Positions 6,757-14,894 of a DNA stretch of 41,598 bases are shown here, piece by piece (positions within the stretch are counted from its first letter, which is position 1; each line of letters begins with the position of its first letter). The notes under the pieces are model-generated. The model was not told the DNA's origin and did not search any database. It saw only the letters and a list, made by a program, of their open reading frames with translations. The stretch covers positions 191 through 41,788 of the forward strand of contig PMJQ01000161.1 in assembly GCA_003157485.1 (NCBI GenBank). Reading direction: 5' to 3'. The DNA comes from Ignavibacteriota bacterium (GTDB taxonomy: Bacteria; Bacteroidota; Ignavibacteria; UBA10030; UBA6906). The position numbers were made by a program, and so were the translations under genes.

Positions 6757-8624
6757 AACGCCGTATGCGACTGACGCCGCAGTATGAGCTCGCCCTCGCG
6801 ATTCTCGCCATCGCGCTCGGAACCGCAAGAGTCTGTTATGTTCTCTGGTCTGCAATCAAGACAAACGGGGGACCCGGCTTCCCCCTTGATGACCCGTGGA
6901 TCCACCTTCAGTTCGCCCGCAACCTCCGCGAGTTCGGTTCGTTCTCCTATTTCCGGAGTGAGATGGTGACTGCAGGGTCCACCTCTCCCCTGTACACGCT
7001 CATACTCGGAGCCGGGTTTTTTGTAACGTCCAACGAAATGTTCCTGAGTTATGCATTGGGCATAGCGTTTTTCGCCGCCTCTTCGGCGTTCTTCCTGCTT
7101 CTCCTCAGGCGTTTCCTTCCCCGTCGCCCCCTGCTCTCACTTTCGGGGCTTCTCCTCTTTCTCCTGGAGCCCCGGATGGCGTGGGCGGCCCTTTCGGGGA
7201 TGGAGACGACGCTCTTCATCGCGGGGATCCTTGCCTCGCTCTATTTTTTTGCCCTGCGTTCGTGGCGGTGGCTGGCCGTCAGCCTGGGCGCGCTTCTCTG
7301 GATCCGGCCTGAAGGGGTGCTCCTCGCCGGAATCCTCGGCGCGGGCGGGGTGTATCTGGCTTACCTCGACCGGCCGGAGCACGAAGAATCACCTCAACGG
7401 GGGGAAATCCGGAGGCTCTGGCTCGCCTTCCGTGTGCCGGCCGGCATATTCCTCCTTTTCGCCGGGGCCTACCTCGGCTTTAATTATTCGCTTTCCGGCG
7501 CCCCATTTCCCAACACATTCGCGGCGAAGACCGCGTATTACGGCGGCGGCAACACCGGATTCCCTGCAGAGGTCTTTGCCTTCCTGAGCGGTGGTCACAT
7601 GACTGTCATCGCCTCTCTGGCACTCATTGGGGCCGCGGCGTCTGTCCGGGGCCTATTCAAAGGTGAACGCCTGGAGGGGTTTCTGATTCTGTGCTGGATC
7701 ATCGCGATGTTTCTGGCTTACTGGAAAGAGCTTCCGTACCTCTATCAGGAGGGGCGCTACATGATGCCGGTGATCCCCCCGCTCCTGATGCTGGGGGTGC
7801 TGGGCGCTTCCGTCACCGTTGAGTTCCTCCGGCGGAAGCGTGGCGCCGGTAACCGCCTCCGGTGGTGGACGGGTCTTGCAGCCCTGTTGACGCTGATCCC
7901 GGCTGTCCAGTTCGCCGTAGCCGGGGGGGAAATCGGCAGGAGGTATGCCGGGCAGTGCAGGTACATCAGCGATCGCCAGGTAAAAGCGGCTCACTGGATG
8001 CATGGCAACCTCCCCGTCGGGGCCGTCGTCGCCACACACGACATTGGCGCAATCGGTTTCTATTCCGGACGCAGGGTTGTCGACATGGTGGGACTCGTTT
8101 CCCCGCAGATGATCCCGAACCTGCACAGCCTGGATTCACTCGTGGCGTTTCTCGTGCGGGAGAGGGTGACGCATATTGCGGTCCTCCGCAACTGGTTCGA
8201 AATCGTGAATGTCAATCCGGTGTTCCAGACAGACGAATCGCATCCGGAGATCATGGAAGTTTTCGCGTTCGATCCCTCCCGTGTGCACGTCGTCCCCGGT
8301 GACGTTTCCAGGATCGAACAGATCGGGCTCTCGTATCTTGCGAGCAGGAATCCGGGTCCCGCTGTTTCCCTCTTCACGTCTGCGCTCCGGATGGATCCCT
8401 TTTCCTCGCGGCTCCATTTATACCTCGGGCTGGCTCTCCTCGCATCGGGGAGGAAGACGGAGGCGGAGGCGTCTCTCACCAGGGCCCTGTCGATCCAGCC
8501 CACCCTTTCCCTCGCCCGCCTCGAGCTCGAAACTCTCCATGCAAATGCGAAGCCTGACACAGCCTCCACCGGGGCCTCACGTGCGGGTGGGCGGAGCCGC
8601 GCACCGGAGGGCGTTGTTCGATGA
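6753..8624 (+). CDS. GT-C type membrane glycosyltransferase with C-terminal TPR repeats
   Basis: A 623-residue protein with about ten membrane segments. The first extracytoplasmic loop holds LDDPW (D46, D47), followed by AGSTSPLY, SGMETTLF and IRPEG. This arrangement is seen in lipid-linked-sugar-using GT-C enzymes of the ArnT/AftB/PMT kind. After the membrane part comes a soluble region with an HDIGAIGFYSGR pattern, then two TPR-like helical pairs (roughly residues 530-600: LASRNPGPAVSLFTSAL and LASGRKTEAEASLTRAL). The start at 6753 overlaps the previous stop by 4 bp; the frame is open further upstream, but that part lies over yfhO. A related protein is encoded at 30905-32530. The acceptor and donor are unknown; the TPRs suggest docking to a partner protein. 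Confidence 0.72.
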   Translation: MKRRMRLTPQYELALAILAIALGTARVCYVLWSAIKTNGGPGFPLDDPWIHLQFARNLREFGSFSYFRSEMVTAGSTSPLYTLILGAGFFVTSNEMFLSYALGIAFFAASSAFFLLLLRRFLPRRPLLSLSGLLLFLLEPRMAWAALSGMETTLFIAGILASLYFFALRSWRWLAVSLGALLWIRPEGVLLAGILGAGGVYLAYLDRPEHEESPQRGEIRRLWLAFRVPAGIFLLFAGAYLGFNYSLSGAPFPNTFAAKTAYYGGGNTGFPAEVFAFLSGGHMTVIASLALIGAAASVRGLFKGERLEGFLILCWIIAMFLAYWKELPYLYQEGRYMMPVIPPLLMLGVLGASVTVEFLRRKRGAGNRLRWWTGLAALLTLIPAVQFAVAGGEIGRRYAGQCRYISDRQVKAAHWMHGNLPVGAVVATHDIGAIGFYSGRRVVDMVGLVSPQMIPNLHSLDSLVAFLVRERVTHIAVLRNWFEIVNVNPVFQTDESHPEIMEVFAFDPSRVHVVPGDVSRIEQIGLSYLASRNPGPAVSLFTSALRMDPFSSRLHLYLGLALLASGRKTEAEASLTRALSIQPTLSLARLELETLHANAKPDTASTGASRAGGRSRAPEGVVR

Positions 8625-9673
8625 TGGAGCGCATGGGGAAATCGGTCCGTTGGATTCTTGCTTCCCTCGTTCTCGTGTTGCTCTTTTCCGGGGGAGGACT
8701 TCTCTGGATATTTTTCGGGGCGAATGTGTTCCCCGGAGGGGGAGAAAGGGTCGTGTTCGTATCCAGGGGGGAGACGTTCGGCGCCGTTGCAGACTCGCTT
8801 GAATTGAAGGGGATCATCCGGAACCGGTCACTCTTCATTGTCGTCGCGCGGATGCTGGGTGGGTCCGAGAAGGTGAAGGTTGGGAAATACGCGTTCAGGA
8901 GCGGCATCTCAAACGCGGAGCTCTTCGTCATTCTTCGCTCCGGGAAGGGGAATCAGCTCATACAGGTCACCGTCCCCGAGGGGCTCCGGGTACGCGCGCA
9001 GGCGAGGATATTTGCCAGGGCGCTCGGCATCGATTCGTCACGCTACGCCCGCCTGGCATTCGACCCGGCGCATGCCCGCTCGCTGGGAGTCGACGAACCT
9101 TCCCTCGAGGGGTATCTGCTTCCTGACACGTACGATTTCTTCTGGGAACAGGACGAGCGCGATATCGTACGGCGGCAGGTGGAGGCGTTTCAGCGGTTCT
9201 TCACGGACTCGCTCAGAGCCAGGTGCAGTGATTTCGGATGGAACGTTCATCAGGCGGTGACGTTCGCTTCCATCGTCGAGGGGGAGGCGGTGCTCGATGA
9301 GGAACGTGCGATAATCTCGGGGGTGTATCATAACCGGATCAGGAAGGGGATGAGGCTTGAAGCGGACCCGACGATCCAGTATGTGCTGGAGGACGGACCC
9401 CGGAGGCTCACATACGCGGACCTGAAGTCCGATACGCCGTACAACACCTACCTTCATGCCGGTCTTCCCCCCGGCCCTGTCGACAACCCGGGGAGGGCGT
9501 CACTGATTGCGGCGCTCTATCCCCAGGGGAATGGATACCTGTTCTTCGTCGCGAACGGCAGGGGGGGACACTGGTTCTCCCGGACGTACGGGGAACATCT
9601 TCACTACGTGGGGATATACAAACGGGGGAGAAGGGCGCGCGCCGCCCACAGAGGGGAGCAGCGGTCGTTCTAG
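8621..9673 (+). CDS. mltG: Endolytic transglycosylase MltG
   Basis: A 350-residue YceG/MltG protein, an inner-membrane lytic transglycosylase that cuts nascent glycan strands and sets their length. It has one N-terminal membrane anchor (about residues 11-32), a LysM-like region (VVFVSRGETFGAVADSL), and the catalytic YceG domain with ASIVEGEA holding the catalytic Glu. Then come VYHNRIRKGMRLEADPTIQY, a TPYNTY motif and GLPPGPVDNPG, all diagnostic. The ATG at 8621 overlaps the previous gene by 4 bp. In many bacteria mltG sits with ruvX or tmk; here it ends a tsaD-membrane glycosyltransferase operon, linking glycan strand processing with envelope glycosylation. Confidence 0.94.
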   Translation: MMERMGKSVRWILASLVLVLLFSGGGLLWIFFGANVFPGGGERVVFVSRGETFGAVADSLELKGIIRNRSLFIVVARMLGGSEKVKVGKYAFRSGISNAELFVILRSGKGNQLIQVTVPEGLRVRAQARIFARALGIDSSRYARLAFDPAHARSLGVDEPSLEGYLLPDTYDFFWEQDERDIVRRQVEAFQRFFTDSLRARCSDFGWNVHQAVTFASIVEGEAVLDEERAIISGVYHNRIRKGMRLEADPTIQYVLEDGPRRLTYADLKSDTPYNTYLHAGLPPGPVDNPGRASLIAALYPQGNGYLFFVANGRGGHWFSRTYGEHLHYVGIYKRGRRARAAHRGEQRSF

Positions 9674-9682
9674 CGGATTCAT

Positions 9683-9765
9683 AAAAAAAGGGGTAGCCCG
9701 GGTTTGCCATCAACGTCACCACCCACCAGCGACGCGTCACAGCCAACCACACACCCGGGTACCCC
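9683..9765 (-). terminator. Large GC-rich inverted repeat followed by a T7 run (minus strand)
   Basis: The arms at 9690-9703 and 9753-9765 are complementary over 13 bp with one bulged base, enclosing a 49-base loop. Each arm contains CCCGGG. On the minus strand the structure is followed directly by seven T residues (9689-9683), the layout of an intrinsic terminator with an unusually large apical part. Both flanking genes are on the plus strand, where the stem is preceded by A7 and has no T run after it. It could end an unrecognised antisense RNA, be a structured RNA itself, or fold in the mltG 3' end. Confidence 0.4.
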
Positions 9766-9832
9766 GTTCCATCAGGCAGATTCCGAACAGCCCTGAGCGG
9801 CATTCACAGAGTAGAACGAAACCGGACCGACA

Positions 9833-11542
9833 ATGGTTCCAGATCTGAACATGATTTTCCGTGTCCCTGCCGCCGCGGCGCTCGCCGCCCTCTTCGCCGC
9901 GTGCGCGGGACAGGTCCCTCCCGAGGGGGGACCGAGGGACGTCGTCCCTCCGGCCATCGTCCGGACGAGCCCCGACAGCGGCGCAACGCACGTGAGCCCC
10001 TCCGTGATCACGCTCGAATTCAGCAAATACGTCGACCACCGGAGCGCGGAGGAATCGATATTCATCTCCCCCCCCCTGGGGGAGCTTGCGTACGACTGGA
10101 GCGGGAAAAAGGTGAGTTTCACATTCAAAGGGAAATTAAGGGAAAACACGACGTATGTCGTCAATGTAGGGACTGATGTCGCGGACCTGCGTGAACGGAA
10201 CCGGATGGCTTCCTCGTTCGCACTCGCATTTTCCACCGGGGATTCCATCGACAGGGGGTATATCAACGGGAGGGTGTTTGATGATAAGCCTGAAGGGGTT
10301 CTGATATTTGCGTACCGGCTCGCGGGGCTTCTTCCCGATACGCTCGACCCCTCCCGGATGAAGCCCGACTACATCACGCAGACAGGGAAGGACGGCATGT
10401 TCTCGCTGGCGCACCTCGCATTCGGTCCCTACAGGGTGTTTGCGGTCAGGGATGAGTATCACAACCTTCTCTATGACAGGGAGATCGACGAGTACGGCGT
10501 GGCACAGGGAGATCTCACGCTCACCCGGGGGGAGCCCGTCGTGAACGATCTCTGGTACAGGCTTTCGAAAGAGGATACAACGCGCCCGTTCATTGCGGGT
10601 GTGAAGGTCTCGGACCGGCGCAGGATCGCGGTGCGGTTCAGCGAGCCGCTGGATTCCGCGTCGTTCACACGAGGCACGTTCACGGTGGTGGACACGTTAA
10701 CGGCCCGGGCGGTGCCGCTCCGTCTTGTCGAGCGCGACAGGTTCCAGCCTTCGATTGTGAAAGTGTTCACGGATGCGCCTCTCGACAGTCCGGCGGTGTA
10801 CCGCATCACGGTACGGGGGGTGGCGGACATTGCGGGAAACCTGATCGACAGCAGCGCGCGCGGTGAGACGTTCGAGGGGACGCTTGCGCCGGATACGCTC
10901 AGGCCATCCATCAGCGTCTGGAACATGAAAGACAGCGTTCGCGCCGTTCCCCTCGACTCGGCAATCGAAGTACGGTTCAACGATCCTGTGATCCCGTTCG
11001 CACTCAGGGGAACGGCAGCCGGACTTACCGACAGCGCCGGGCGGCCGGTCCCCGCCGGGCTCGCATGGACCGGACCTGCGTCGTTCGCGCTCATCCCGCG
11101 CGGGCCGCTCCGTTCGAATGCATGGTACACGCTCCGCGTCGCGATGGACTCCGTCAGGAGCCTCACGGGAAGGACATACAGGGACTCGACGTTCAGGTTT
11201 CGTTTCCAGACCGTCGATCTGCGGGGGACGGGGAGCATCGCCGGCGTCGTGCGTGACCCAAAGAACGGGAAAGGGGAGATCGTGCTGACGGCATCGAGCA
11301 TCAACCTCGTTCCCCCACGCTCCTCCACTGTCCGGCTCGGGTCTCCCGGACCGTTCGCGCTCGAGGAACTCCCGGAGGGGAAGTATACGATAAGCGCGTT
11401 CAGGGATTCGGCGGGGAAGGGGGTCTATGCGTTCGGGCGACCCGCGCCGTTTCATCCCTCGGACAGGTTCACGGTCTATCCCGACACGATCCGGGTGAGG
11501 GCGCGCTGGGGGGTCGAAGGAGTGCTCGTGAAATTCAGGTGA
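9833..11542 (+). CDS. Big_5-type Ig-like domain lipoprotein
   Basis: A 569-residue predicted lipoprotein. A signal peptide ends in the lipobox FAAC (Cys 24), directly followed by AGQVPPEGGPRD, a pattern I know from Bacteroidota and relatives. The next ~100 residues (PPAIVRTSPDSGATHV, then ITLEFSKYVD) match the SbsA-type bacterial Ig-like (Big_5) fold. Two further Big_5-like stretches follow, near residues 250-350 (VRFSEPLD) and 360-465 (VRFNDPVIP), and the C-terminal part looks like a carboxypeptidase regulatory-type beta domain (ALEELPEGKYTISAFRD). It has no catalytic motif and is probably a periplasmic or outer-membrane protein of unknown role. The start could be ATG 9833 or 9851; neither has a strong ribosome-binding site. 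It converges on the SPOR genes with a 15-bp gap. Confidence 0.8.
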   Translation: MVPDLNMIFRVPAAAALAALFAACAGQVPPEGGPRDVVPPAIVRTSPDSGATHVSPSVITLEFSKYVDHRSAEESIFISPPLGELAYDWSGKKVSFTFKGKLRENTTYVVNVGTDVADLRERNRMASSFALAFSTGDSIDRGYINGRVFDDKPEGVLIFAYRLAGLLPDTLDPSRMKPDYITQTGKDGMFSLAHLAFGPYRVFAVRDEYHNLLYDREIDEYGVAQGDLTLTRGEPVVNDLWYRLSKEDTTRPFIAGVKVSDRRRIAVRFSEPLDSASFTRGTFTVVDTLTARAVPLRLVERDRFQPSIVKVFTDAPLDSPAVYRITVRGVADIAGNLIDSSARGETFEGTLAPDTLRPSISVWNMKDSVRAVPLDSAIEVRFNDPVIPFALRGTAAGLTDSAGRPVPAGLAWTGPASFALIPRGPLRSNAWYTLRVAMDSVRSLTGRTYRDSTFRFRFQTVDLRGTGSIAGVVRDPKNGKGEIVLTASSINLVPPRSSTVRLGSPGPFALEELPEGKYTISAFRDSAGKGVYAFGRPAPFHPSDRFTVYPDTIRVRARWGVEGVLVKFR

Positions 11543-11557
11543 GGCTCTGCGGTCCGG

Positions 11558-12070
11558 TCACTGCGGCGCAGCGGTGCGCCCGGGCGGCGGCGGCTGCCTG
11601 TAGACCTTTTCAGGAACTGCCCAGGAGTCCGTAAATCCCTTCTCAACGGCGAGCCTGATAAACCTCTCCGCTTCATACCGCTGTATGAAATTCCCCCCGC
11701 GGATCTTGTACGTCGGAGGATCGTACTGGAGGTAAAACCACTCCGTCGGAAAATCCGATTCGGCCTCCTCCTTTTTTGCCTTCGCCGCGTCGATGTCGGT
11801 TGTGGAAAAAATCTGGACGCGGAATCCGGGGACGAGATCTCCCTCTCCCCCCGCAGGAGGCGGCCCCCCTCCGTTGTCACTCCCCGGGCTTGTCTGCGAT
11901 CTCCCCGCGGGCGCGGGTACGGCCGGAAGCGTATCGTGATCCGACGGGCGGAAATCCGACTCATAGCGCGCCAGGGGATCCTGCCCTGTCGACTCGCGCG
12001 TGGGCTCTCTCCCGGTGCCGCAGGAGCAGAGGAGAGCCGCAGGGAGGATCAGTATCGCTGCTTTTGTCAT
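11558..12070 (-). CDS. SPOR-domain lipoprotein (second of a pair)
   Basis: A 170-residue predicted lipoprotein: hydrophobic signal MTKAAILILPAALLCSC (lipid-modified Cys probably 17), a Pro/Gly-rich linker, then a C-terminal SPOR-like fold (about residues 85-160). That region begins FRVQIFSTTDIDAAKAKKEEAE and ends with FIRLAVEKGFTDSWAV. SPOR domains bind peptidoglycan lacking stem peptides, enriched at division sites. The start is taken at 12070 so that the signal peptide begins the protein; a longer frame to 12100 would lie inside the previous gene. It is 2 bp after the upstream SPOR gene, so the pair is surely co-transcribed. No enzymatic domain is visible. Confidence 0.78.
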   Translation of the reverse strand: MTKAAILILPAALLCSCGTGREPTRESTGQDPLARYESDFRPSDHDTLPAVPAPAGRSQTSPGSDNGGGPPPAGGEGDLVPGFRVQIFSTTDIDAAKAKKEEAESDFPTEWFYLQYDPPTYKIRGGNFIQRYEAERFIRLAVEKGFTDSWAVPEKVYRQPPPPGRTAAPQ

Positions 12071-12072
12071 GT

Positions 12073-12537
12073 TCACTGGCGTTTGAGCTGGACGATCCAT
12101 GAATCTCCGTATTCGGACGGGTACTCGCGCTTCATCTGTTGCTGGAAGGTGCGGGCGTTCTCGCGCGATTCGAAGAATCCGATGCGTATCTGGTAGAGCC
12201 CGGCTCCCGCGAGGTAATCATTCAGCACGGGCATCCTGTACCGCTTGCGGGCGGCGGCCTGAACTCCGCTGGCGTGCTTCGGATCCTTAAACGCGCCGAT
12301 CTGAACCATGAACCTGACCTGCGCGGTTTTCCCCGGCGCGCCGACAGTCCCTGTTTCCGCAGGGTGCAGCGCCGTCACGGTATCCGCCTGGGTCCGGAAT
12401 TGCATCCCCTCCGGCCGCTCGGTATGCGGCGCCGGGCTCGCGGGCGTGCGCGGCACGGCCTGTTCTTCGGTCGACCCGCAGCCCGGAAGGATCACTGTGA
12501 GCGCCGATGCAACCATGACAAGGGGGGAGACCCTCAC
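12073..12537 (-). CDS. SPOR-domain lipoprotein (first of a pair)
   Basis: A 154-residue predicted lipoprotein with the lipobox LPGC (Cys 20), a low-complexity Pro/Thr-rich linker and a C-terminal SPOR domain (about 74-150). The SPOR domain contains [36 protein letters not shown] and a final WIVQLKRQ. The fold binds denuded glycan strands at the septum. The start is a GTG at 12537, which overlaps the deoC stop (GTGA). It resembles the following gene in layout but not closely in sequence, so the two are probably an old duplication or two recruited SPOR proteins. Location in the envelope is inferred from the lipobox. Confidence 0.82.
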   Translation of the reverse strand: MRVSPLVMVASALTVILPGCGSTEEQAVPRTPASPAPHTERPEGMQFRTQADTVTALHPAETGTVGAPGKTAQVRFMVQIGAFKDPKHASGVQAAARKRYRMPVLNDYLAGAGLYQIRIGFFESRENARTFQQQMKREYPSEYGDSWIVQLKRQ

Positions 12538-13424
12538 CGTGAGCCTTTCGGAGGCGATGCGGCGTCGCCGCTGACGATTTTTACGCTCGCGCTTGCGCCG
12601 ATCCGGTCCGCTCCGGAGGCGACCATCGCGAGGGCGTCTTCGCGGCTTCTCACGCCTCCCGACGCCTTGACCCCCATCGCGCTCCCGACCACCCGCCTCA
12701 TGAGAGCAACGTCGCCCGCAGTCGCTCCGCCTTTTGCAAAACCGGTCGAGGTCTTGACGAAATCGGCCCCCGCGCGTTTGGCGAGGACGCAGGCCTTGAT
12801 TTTTTCTTCGTCGCTGAGCAGTCCCGTTTCGATAATCACCTTGCTGAGGACGTGCGCGCGCCGCGCAACGACGGTCACGGCCGCTATGTCCGATTCGACG
12901 TAGGCGTGATCACCCGACTTGAGCATTCCGACGTTGATTACCATGTCGACCTCCCGCGCGCCGTCCCTGATGGCCTGCTCAGTTTCAAACGCTTTGGATG
13001 ATGTGGACGTGGCTCCGAGCGGAAACCCGATCACGGTGCAGACTTTCACGCCGCTCCCCCTGCAGAGCCGGGCGCAGAGGGGGACGTACCCGGGATTGAT
13101 GCAGACGCTCGCGAATGAAAATTTCAGCGCTTCCGCGCAGAGCGTTTCGATTTCGCGGACGGTAGCATCAGGCCTGAGAAGCGTGTGGTCGATCAGTGCC
13201 GCAAGATCGGGCTCGACTCCCCCTGCGGCGTCGACCCCCACGCCGGCGGAAACACGCGAGGCGCCGTACGCGACGATGGCACGGACCCCTGCCTTGTTGT
13301 GGACGACGCACAGGTTGTCCGCGCAGATTCCGTCCCTGCAGCATTCATGGTGCGGGCGGACCCTTCCCTTCAGCTTCTCCGCCAGTATCTCGTCAATCAT
13401 CCGGTCGATCGTTGCCCGGTCCAT
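12534..13424 (-). CDS. deoC: Deoxyribose-phosphate aldolase with Cys/His-rich N-terminal extension
   Basis: A 296-residue class I aldolase that splits 2-deoxyribose-5-phosphate into acetaldehyde and glyceraldehyde-3-phosphate in deoxynucleoside salvage. The TIM-barrel core starts about residue 74 ([15 protein letters not shown]). It keeps the expected catalytic residues: D160 in DMVINVG, K195 in KVIIETGLL and the Schiff-base K224 in FVKTSTGF. The first ~70 residues are extra relative to the common 220-residue enzyme and carry H25, H26, C28, C29, C34, C39 and H42, a possible metal site. A -35/-10 pair lies in the 66-bp gap after glcD. The stop overlaps the first SPOR gene. The core assignment is firm; the role of the extension is unknown. 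Confidence 0.93.
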   Translation of the reverse strand: MDRATIDRMIDEILAEKLKGRVRPHHECCRDGICADNLCVVHNKAGVRAIVAYGASRVSAGVGVDAAGGVEPDLAALIDHTLLRPDATVREIETLCAEALKFSFASVCINPGYVPLCARLCRGSGVKVCTVIGFPLGATSTSSKAFETEQAIRDGAREVDMVINVGMLKSGDHAYVESDIAAVTVVARRAHVLSKVIIETGLLSDEEKIKACVLAKRAGADFVKTSTGFAKGGATAGDVALMRRVVGSAMGVKASGGVRSREDALAMVASGADRIGASASVKIVSGDAASPPKGSR

Positions 13425-13461
13425 GGTGTCATCGAGTGTGACGGTTTCCGTGCCCTCTGGG

Positions 13462-13489
13462 AATATAGCGACAACCGGGGAAAATACAA
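13462..13489 (-). promoter_or_regulatory. Predicted promoter of deoC and the SPOR genes
   Basis: On the minus strand TTGTAT (13489-13484) and TATATT (13467-13462) are separated by 16 bp. The expected start near 13455 leaves about 30 bases before the deoC ATG. It lies just after the glcD stop codon in the only sizeable gap of this minus-strand run. Confidence 0.45.
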
Positions 13490-13490
13490 A

Positions 13491-14894
13491 TCAGAGGAAA
13501 ACCTTCCCCGGGTTGAGTATCCCGGTGGGATCAAATGCCTGCTTGACGGCTTTCATGAGCCCGATTTCCGTTTCAGAGAGCGCAATCGGGAGATACCCGC
13601 GCTGCGTATAGCCGATCCCGTGCTCACCGGAGATCGTTCCCTCCAGCGAGACCGTCAGGCGGAATATCTCCTCCACCGCCGGCTCGATCCCGGCGTCCCA
13701 CTTTGCGTCGGCGAGTTTGCCTTTGAGGAGGTTCACGTGAACATTGCCGTCCCCCGCGTGCCCGTAGCAGATCGACAGTATCCCGTACCGTGAACAGATC
13801 TCTTTCACCCCCTTCACGAGGAGGGGAAGACGGGAGCGGGGAACGACCGTGTCTTCCTCCCGGTACGCCGAGATCGACTTCACCGCTTCCCCGATCCCAC
13901 GTCGGAGCGCCCAGACGTCCGCGACCTTCTGACTGTCATCGGCAAGAAGCGCGTCTCCCGCGCCGTGCTTCGCGACAACGCCGGCGATGGCTTCTATATC
14001 GGCGTCCAGTGCGTCTTCGCTGTTCCCGTCCACCTCGACGAGAAGCTGTGCCTCTGCCTCTCCGCCGGGAAACTTCTTCCCCTGCCTCTCCTCCGCCGCC
14101 CGGACTGCCGCCCGCTCCATGAATTCGAGCGCGGACGGGGTGATCCCTGCCTGGAATATCCCCGACACGGATTCTGCCGCGGCTTCGAGTGAGGAAAAGG
14201 GGACAAGTATGACCCTGCGGTGTGAGGGGAGGGGGATGAGACGGAATATGATCTTCGTGATCACCGCGAGCGTTCCTTCGCTCCCGATGATGAGCTGAGT
14301 CAGGTTGTAGCCCGAGACGTTCTTGAGCACGCGGCCGCCCGTGTTGATGATCGCCCCCGTGGGGAGGACGGCTTCGATACCCAGAACGTAGTCCTTTGTC
14401 ACGCCGTATTTCACCGCGCGGGGGCCTCCGGCGCACTCCGCCAAATTCCCTCCCAGCGTGCAGCTTCCGCGGGACGCCGGATCCGGCGGATAGTAAAGGC
14501 CCTTCTCCTCCACTGCCTCCTGAAACACCTGGGTGATGACGCCGGCCTCGGCGACCGCCTGGAGGTCCGCCGTATCGATCTCGAGTATCCGGTTGAGTCT
14601 CTCCAGAGAGAGGACGATCCCCCCGAACACCGGAAGGGCGCCGCCCGAAAGCCCCGTCCCTCCCGCGCGCGGCGTCACCGCCACGGCCCGGGCCGAGGCA
14701 AGCCGGAGCACTTCCGCGATCTCCCGGGAGTCCGCCGGGCGAACCACGACGTCGGGGAGGAAGACAAGGTCTTCGGTCTCGTCGTGTCCGTATGCCTCGA
14801 GCGTTTCCCTCCCGGCGAGAACGTGCGCCGCGCCGCATATGCGGGAGAGTGTCTCCGCGATCTCGGGCGTCACGCGGTTCATCACGGTGCTCAT
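13491..14894 (-). CDS. FAD-linked oxidase, GlcD / D-lactate dehydrogenase type
   Basis: A 467-residue flavoprotein with an N-terminal PCMH-type FAD-binding domain (PRAGGTGLSGGALP near residue 75-88, CTLGGNLAE, VLKNVSGYNLTQLIIGSEG) and a C-terminal FAD-oxidase domain (YGHAGDGNVHVN and ISGEHGIGYTQRGYL). The final segment ends FDPTGILNPGKVF. These are the marks of glycolate oxidase subunit D and D-lactate dehydrogenases, which oxidise 2-hydroxy acids to 2-keto acids. No GlcE or GlcF partner or iron-sulphur domain is adjacent, so a single-subunit D-2-hydroxyacid dehydrogenase is more likely; the substrate is not determined. The ATG at 14894 abuts the valS stop with no gap; a second ATG at 14882 is possible. 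Confidence 0.85.
   Translation of the reverse strand: MSTVMNRVTPEIAETLSRICGAAHVLAGRETLEAYGHDETEDLVFLPDVVVRPADSREIAEVLRLASARAVAVTPRAGGTGLSGGALPVFGGIVLSLERLNRILEIDTADLQAVAEAGVITQVFQEAVEEKGLYYPPDPASRGSCTLGGNLAECAGGPRAVKYGVTKDYVLGIEAVLPTGAIINTGGRVLKNVSGYNLTQLIIGSEGTLAVITKIIFRLIPLPSHRRVILVPFSSLEAAAESVSGIFQAGITPSALEFMERAAVRAAEERQGKKFPGGEAEAQLLVEVDGNSEDALDADIEAIAGVVAKHGAGDALLADDSQKVADVWALRRGIGEAVKSISAYREEDTVVPRSRLPLLVKGVKEICSRYGILSICYGHAGDGNVHVNLLKGKLADAKWDAGIEPAVEEIFRLTVSLEGTISGEHGIGYTQRGYLPIALSETEIGLMKAVKQAFDPTGILNPGKVFL

Noticed and set aside
9408-9803. Minus-strand open frame through the inverted repeat (131 codons)
   Set aside because: Its GYPG/NPGYP-like repeats come only from the CCCGGG arms, and it overlaps mltG antisense; no start signal.
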